From assembly GCF_000423865.1 (NCBI RefSeq), contig NZ_AUIU01000015.1:110702-174701 (forward strand): a stretch of DNA of 64,000 bases, in the 5' to 3' direction. This stretch comes from Thermodesulfovibrio thiophilus DSM 17215 (GTDB taxonomy: Bacteria; Nitrospirota; Thermodesulfovibrionia; Thermodesulfovibrionales; Thermodesulfovibrionaceae). Made by a program: the position numbers and the translations under genes. The notes under the pieces were generated by a model. That model was not told the origin of the DNA and ran no database searches. It was given only the letters and a program-made list of their open reading frames with translations. Below are positions 61,408-64,000 of this stretch, piece by piece; within the stretch, counting starts at the first letter, position 1, and each line of letters begins with the position of its first letter.

Positions 61408-64000
61408 TGTTATCAAGATTTTTTCTGGATCGTCCAGTATTTGCCTGGGTTATTGCAATAGCCATAATGGCAGCTGGATGTCTTGCAATATATACACTTC
61501 CCATAGCCCAGTATCCTCCTGTAGCTCCTCCTTCTATATATGTTAGGACATTTTATACAGGCGCATCTGCTGAAACCGTTGAAAACAGTGTCACTCAAAT
61601 AATAGAAAATGAAATGACAGGTCTTGATAAAATGATATATCTATCAGCCTACAGTGATTCAGCAGGAACATGTCGTATTGAGTTAACCTTTGAGCCAGGA
61701 ACAGATCCAGATGTTGCATGGTCAAAAGTTCAAAATAAAGTGCAACTTGCGATGTCAAAACTTCCAGAGGTTGTTCAAAGAGGAGGCGTTGATGTTGGTA
61801 AAGCAACAAAAAGTTATATCATGGTTGTTGGAATTGTATCTCAGGATGGAAGACTAGATGCGTATGATTTAAGAGATTATATGTCATCAATAGTTAAACC
61901 AATTCTTGCCCGTATTCAGGGAGTTGGTGAGGTTGAAGAGTTTGGATTTCCTTATGCAATGAGAGTCTGGTTTGATCCTAACAAACTTGTCAGTTATAAC
62001 CTGACTGTTGATGATGTAATCTCTGCAATAAGGTCATATAATATAGAAGTCTCAGGAGGACAGTTTGGTGGTCAGCCTGCTCTTAAAGGCCAGCGTTTAA
62101 ATGCTTCTATAATAGTTCAAACCATGCTTAAAACTCCAGAAGAGTTTGCTTCCATTCCTATTAAAGTTAATCCTGATGGTTCATCAGTAAAAGTAAAAGA
62201 TATAGGAAGAGTGGACCTAGGTACAGACTACTATGATATTGAAACATACTATTCTGAGACAGATGGAAAGAGAAAAATGCCATCAGCAGGTCTTGCAATC
62301 AGGCCACTTCCAGGTGCGAATGCTCTTGATATTGCGAATAATATACAGAAGAAAATGAATGAGCTAAGCAGGAATTTTCCTCCTGGAGTAAAGACTGTTT
62401 ATCTTTATGATACAACGCCATTTACAATGGTAGCCATAAAAGAAGTTGCAAAAACACTAATTGAAGCAATTATACTGGTATTCTTTATTATGTGGCTATT
62501 CATGGGAAGCATACGTGCAACTTTGATACCAACAATTACAGTTCCTGTTGTTGTACTTGGGACATTTGCAGTGCTTGGACTTGCAGGGTATTCAATAAAC
62601 ATGCTTACAATGTTTGCGATGGTACTTGCAATAGGACTGCTTGTTGATGATGCCATAGTAGTAGTAGAGAATGTTGAAAGGATAATGCAGGAAGAGAAAC
62701 TTCCTGTAAGAGAGGCAGTTATAAAGTCAATGGATCAGATTACGACAGCGCTTATAGGAATAGGAGTAGTGCTTTCAGCAGTATTTGCACCGATGGCATT
62801 TTTTAAAGGATCAACAGGAGTTATATACAGGCAGTTTGCAATAACGATAATATCAGCGATGCTACTTTCAGTGTTCATAGCATTAACACTGGCTCCTGTG
62901 CTGTGTGTAACATTTTTAAGGCCAGAGCATGCAGAAGGAGCAAAAAAGAGAGGAATTCTTGCAAGATTCTTCCGATTAGGTTTTGAAAAGTTTTATGGAG
63001 TATTTTTTAAGAGCAGATATTTTTATACAAAAATGGTTGAGGGGTCATTCAGACGTTCTATTTTTTATGTGGTGGTTTATATTGCAATTGTGGTAACTCT
63101 CGGGATATTACTCACCAAGTTGCCAACAGGATATCTGCCTGATGAGGATCAGGGAAGACTCCTTGTCCAGGTTAATTTACCATCAGGTTCAACACTTGAA
63201 CAAACAAAGGAGGTATTAGAAGAGGTAGAGAATTACTTTATGACCTATGAAAAAGAATCTGTTGAAACTATTGCACTTATTGTTGGAAGCGGTTTTGGTG
63301 GAAGGACACAGGCGAATGGAAGAGCTTTTGTCAATCTTAGAGACTGGCATTTAAGAGACAGTTCAGACCTTCGGGTAAAGGCTGTTCAACAAAGGGCAAT
63401 GAAATATTTTTCACAAATTAAAAAAGCACAGATATTTGTTTTTCCACCACCTTCTATAATTGAACTGGGTAACGCAACGGGTGTTGATTTTGAACTATTA
63501 GATCTTGGTGGGCTTGGTCATGAAAAACTAATGCAAGCAAGAAATCAGTTTTTACAGATGGCTAAGCAGGATCCAAGATTGAAAAATGTAAGACACAATG
63601 GACTGGATGATGTATCAGAGTATAAAGTTGATATAGACTGGGAAAAAGCAGGTGCTCTTGGTGTTCCAATTGATTCAATTCATAACACAATATCTTCTGC
63701 ATTTGGAGGTTATTATGTTAATGATTTTGTAAGAACAGGAAAAACCAAAAAGGTTTATATACAAGCAGATGCTCCTTATAGAATGCTACCAGAACACATT
63801 AATAGACTTTATGTTCGCAATAAGGATGGAAAGATGACACCGTTTTCATCTCTAGCCAGTGGGAAATGGATTTATGGATCACCGAGGCTTGAACGATATA
63901 ATGCTTTTCCATCCATAAATATATGGGGTGAACCAGCTGAGGGAAGAAGTTCAGGTGAGGCAATGAAGGCAATGGAAGAGATTGTATCAAAGCTACCACA
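61407..64000 (+). CDS. RND multidrug efflux pump (HAE1/AcrB type), 3'-truncated
   Basis: The frame runs from the ATG at 61407 (TAATG overlap with the adaptor) to the window end: 864 codons of about 1040 expected. Opening LSRFFLDRPVFAWVIAIAIM, proton-relay motif LAIGLLVDDAIVVVENVER near 410 with the two Asp, and porter loops (GVGEVEEFGFPYAMRVW) are typical of AcrB. Inner-membrane proton antiporter. The last part and any outer-membrane channel gene lie beyond the edge. Confidence 0.95.
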   Translation, partial: MLSRFFLDRPVFAWVIAIAIMAAGCLAIYTLPIAQYPPVAPPSIYVRTFYTGASAETVENSVTQIIENEMTGLDKMIYLSAYSDSAGTCRIELTFEPGTDPDVAWSKVQNKVQLAMSKLPEVVQRGGVDVGKATKSYIMVVGIVSQDGRLDAYDLRDYMSSIVKPILARIQGVGEVEEFGFPYAMRVWFDPNKLVSYNLTVDDVISAIRSYNIEVSGGQFGGQPALKGQRLNASIIVQTMLKTPEEFASIPIKVNPDGSSVKVKDIGRVDLGTDYYDIETYYSETDGKRKMPSAGLAIRPLPGANALDIANNIQKKMNELSRNFPPGVKTVYLYDTTPFTMVAIKEVAKTLIEAIILVFFIMWLFMGSIRATLIPTITVPVVVLGTFAVLGLAGYSINMLTMFAMVLAIGLLVDDAIVVVENVERIMQEEKLPVREAVIKSMDQITTALIGIGVVLSAVFAPMAFFKGSTGVIYRQFAITIISAMLLSVFIALTLAPVLCVTFLRPEHAEGAKKRGILARFFRLGFEKFYGVFFKSRYFYTKMVEGSFRRSIFYVVVYIAIVVTLGILLTKLPTGYLPDEDQGRLLVQVNLPSGSTLEQTKEVLEEVENYFMTYEKESVETIALIVGSGFGGRTQANGRAFVNLRDWHLRDSSDLRVKAVQQRAMKYFSQIKKAQIFVFPPPSIIELGNATGVDFELLDLGGLGHEKLMQARNQFLQMAKQDPRLKNVRHNGLDDVSEYKVDIDWEKAGALGVPIDSIHNTISSAFGGYYVNDFVRTGKTKKVYIQADAPYRMLPEHINRLYVRNKDGKMTPFSSLASGKWIYGSPRLERYNAFPSINIWGEPAEGRSSGEAMKAMEEIVSKLP

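Noticed and set aside
1..64000. tRNA, rRNA, CRISPR arrays, transposons or prophage
   Set aside because: No cloverleaf-like sequence, repeat array, transposase or phage gene was recognised on either strand; a tRNAscan and IS search would settle this.

Overview
The window is about 64 kb of AT-rich bacterial DNA, densely packed with genes that often overlap by 1-30 bp. It holds dsrN, dsrC and a complete dsrMKJOP complex. With two-membrane (Pal/CpoB, MsbA, RND pump) and type IV pilus genes, and a thermophile-like DNA polymerase I without a proofreading active site, this suggests a Gram-negative, anaerobic, sulfate- or sulfite-reducing bacterium. Thermodesulfovibrio (Nitrospirota) is the best guess; this placement is inferred from gene content, not from a search. 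No rRNA, tRNA, CRISPR array, insertion sequence or phage gene was seen. Layout: 1-11.5 kb holds a 5'-truncated polA, a phosphotransferase/kinase fusion, a lipid A-type acyltransferase, and a leftward group glyQ-glyS-pal-cpoB-moaA-msbA. 11.6-20.1 kb is the dissimilatory sulfur block: dsrN, an uncharacterised zinc-ribbon/HEAT-like gene, dsrC with its own promoter region and terminator, an RsbRD_N-type gene, and dsrMKJOP closed by a strong terminator. dsrAB is not in the window. 20.3-25.1 kb is a rightward run mtnA, polyprenyl synthase, surE, FAD dehydrogenase, pcm. 25.1-28.6 kb is leftward: an RNase Z-like hydrolase, a sensor kinase that seems to start at a non-standard AUC codon, and its NtrC-type regulator. 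28.7-36.8 kb is one tight rightward operon: galT, glgA, a multi-sensor kinase, a receiver protein and an active/inactive pair of M16 peptidases; uppP and ftsK follow. 39.8-41.4 kb is gene-poor, with a methyltransferase and possible gene remnants. 41.4-43.3 kb is groES-groEL under a promoter with an imperfect CIRCE operator. 43.4-51.6 kb is a two-component system, a small secreted protein, a PilY1-like tip adhesin and four prepilin-like genes. 51.7-64 kb holds a DUF523/DUF1722 protein, an hpt-queD-pmbA-acd-CAP run, leftward slt-nadA-midA, and a tetR-adaptor-RND pump operon whose pump runs off the end. A recurring feature is genes without a Shine-Dalgarno sequence whose -10 box lies 5-15 nt from the start codon; the clearest are slt and the response regulator at 43460. 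This suggests that leaderless or near-leaderless transcripts are common here. The most interesting items for follow-up are the unusual kinase start, the leaderless promoters, the dsrC upstream region with its repeats and two promoters, and the two uncharacterised genes inside the dsr block.
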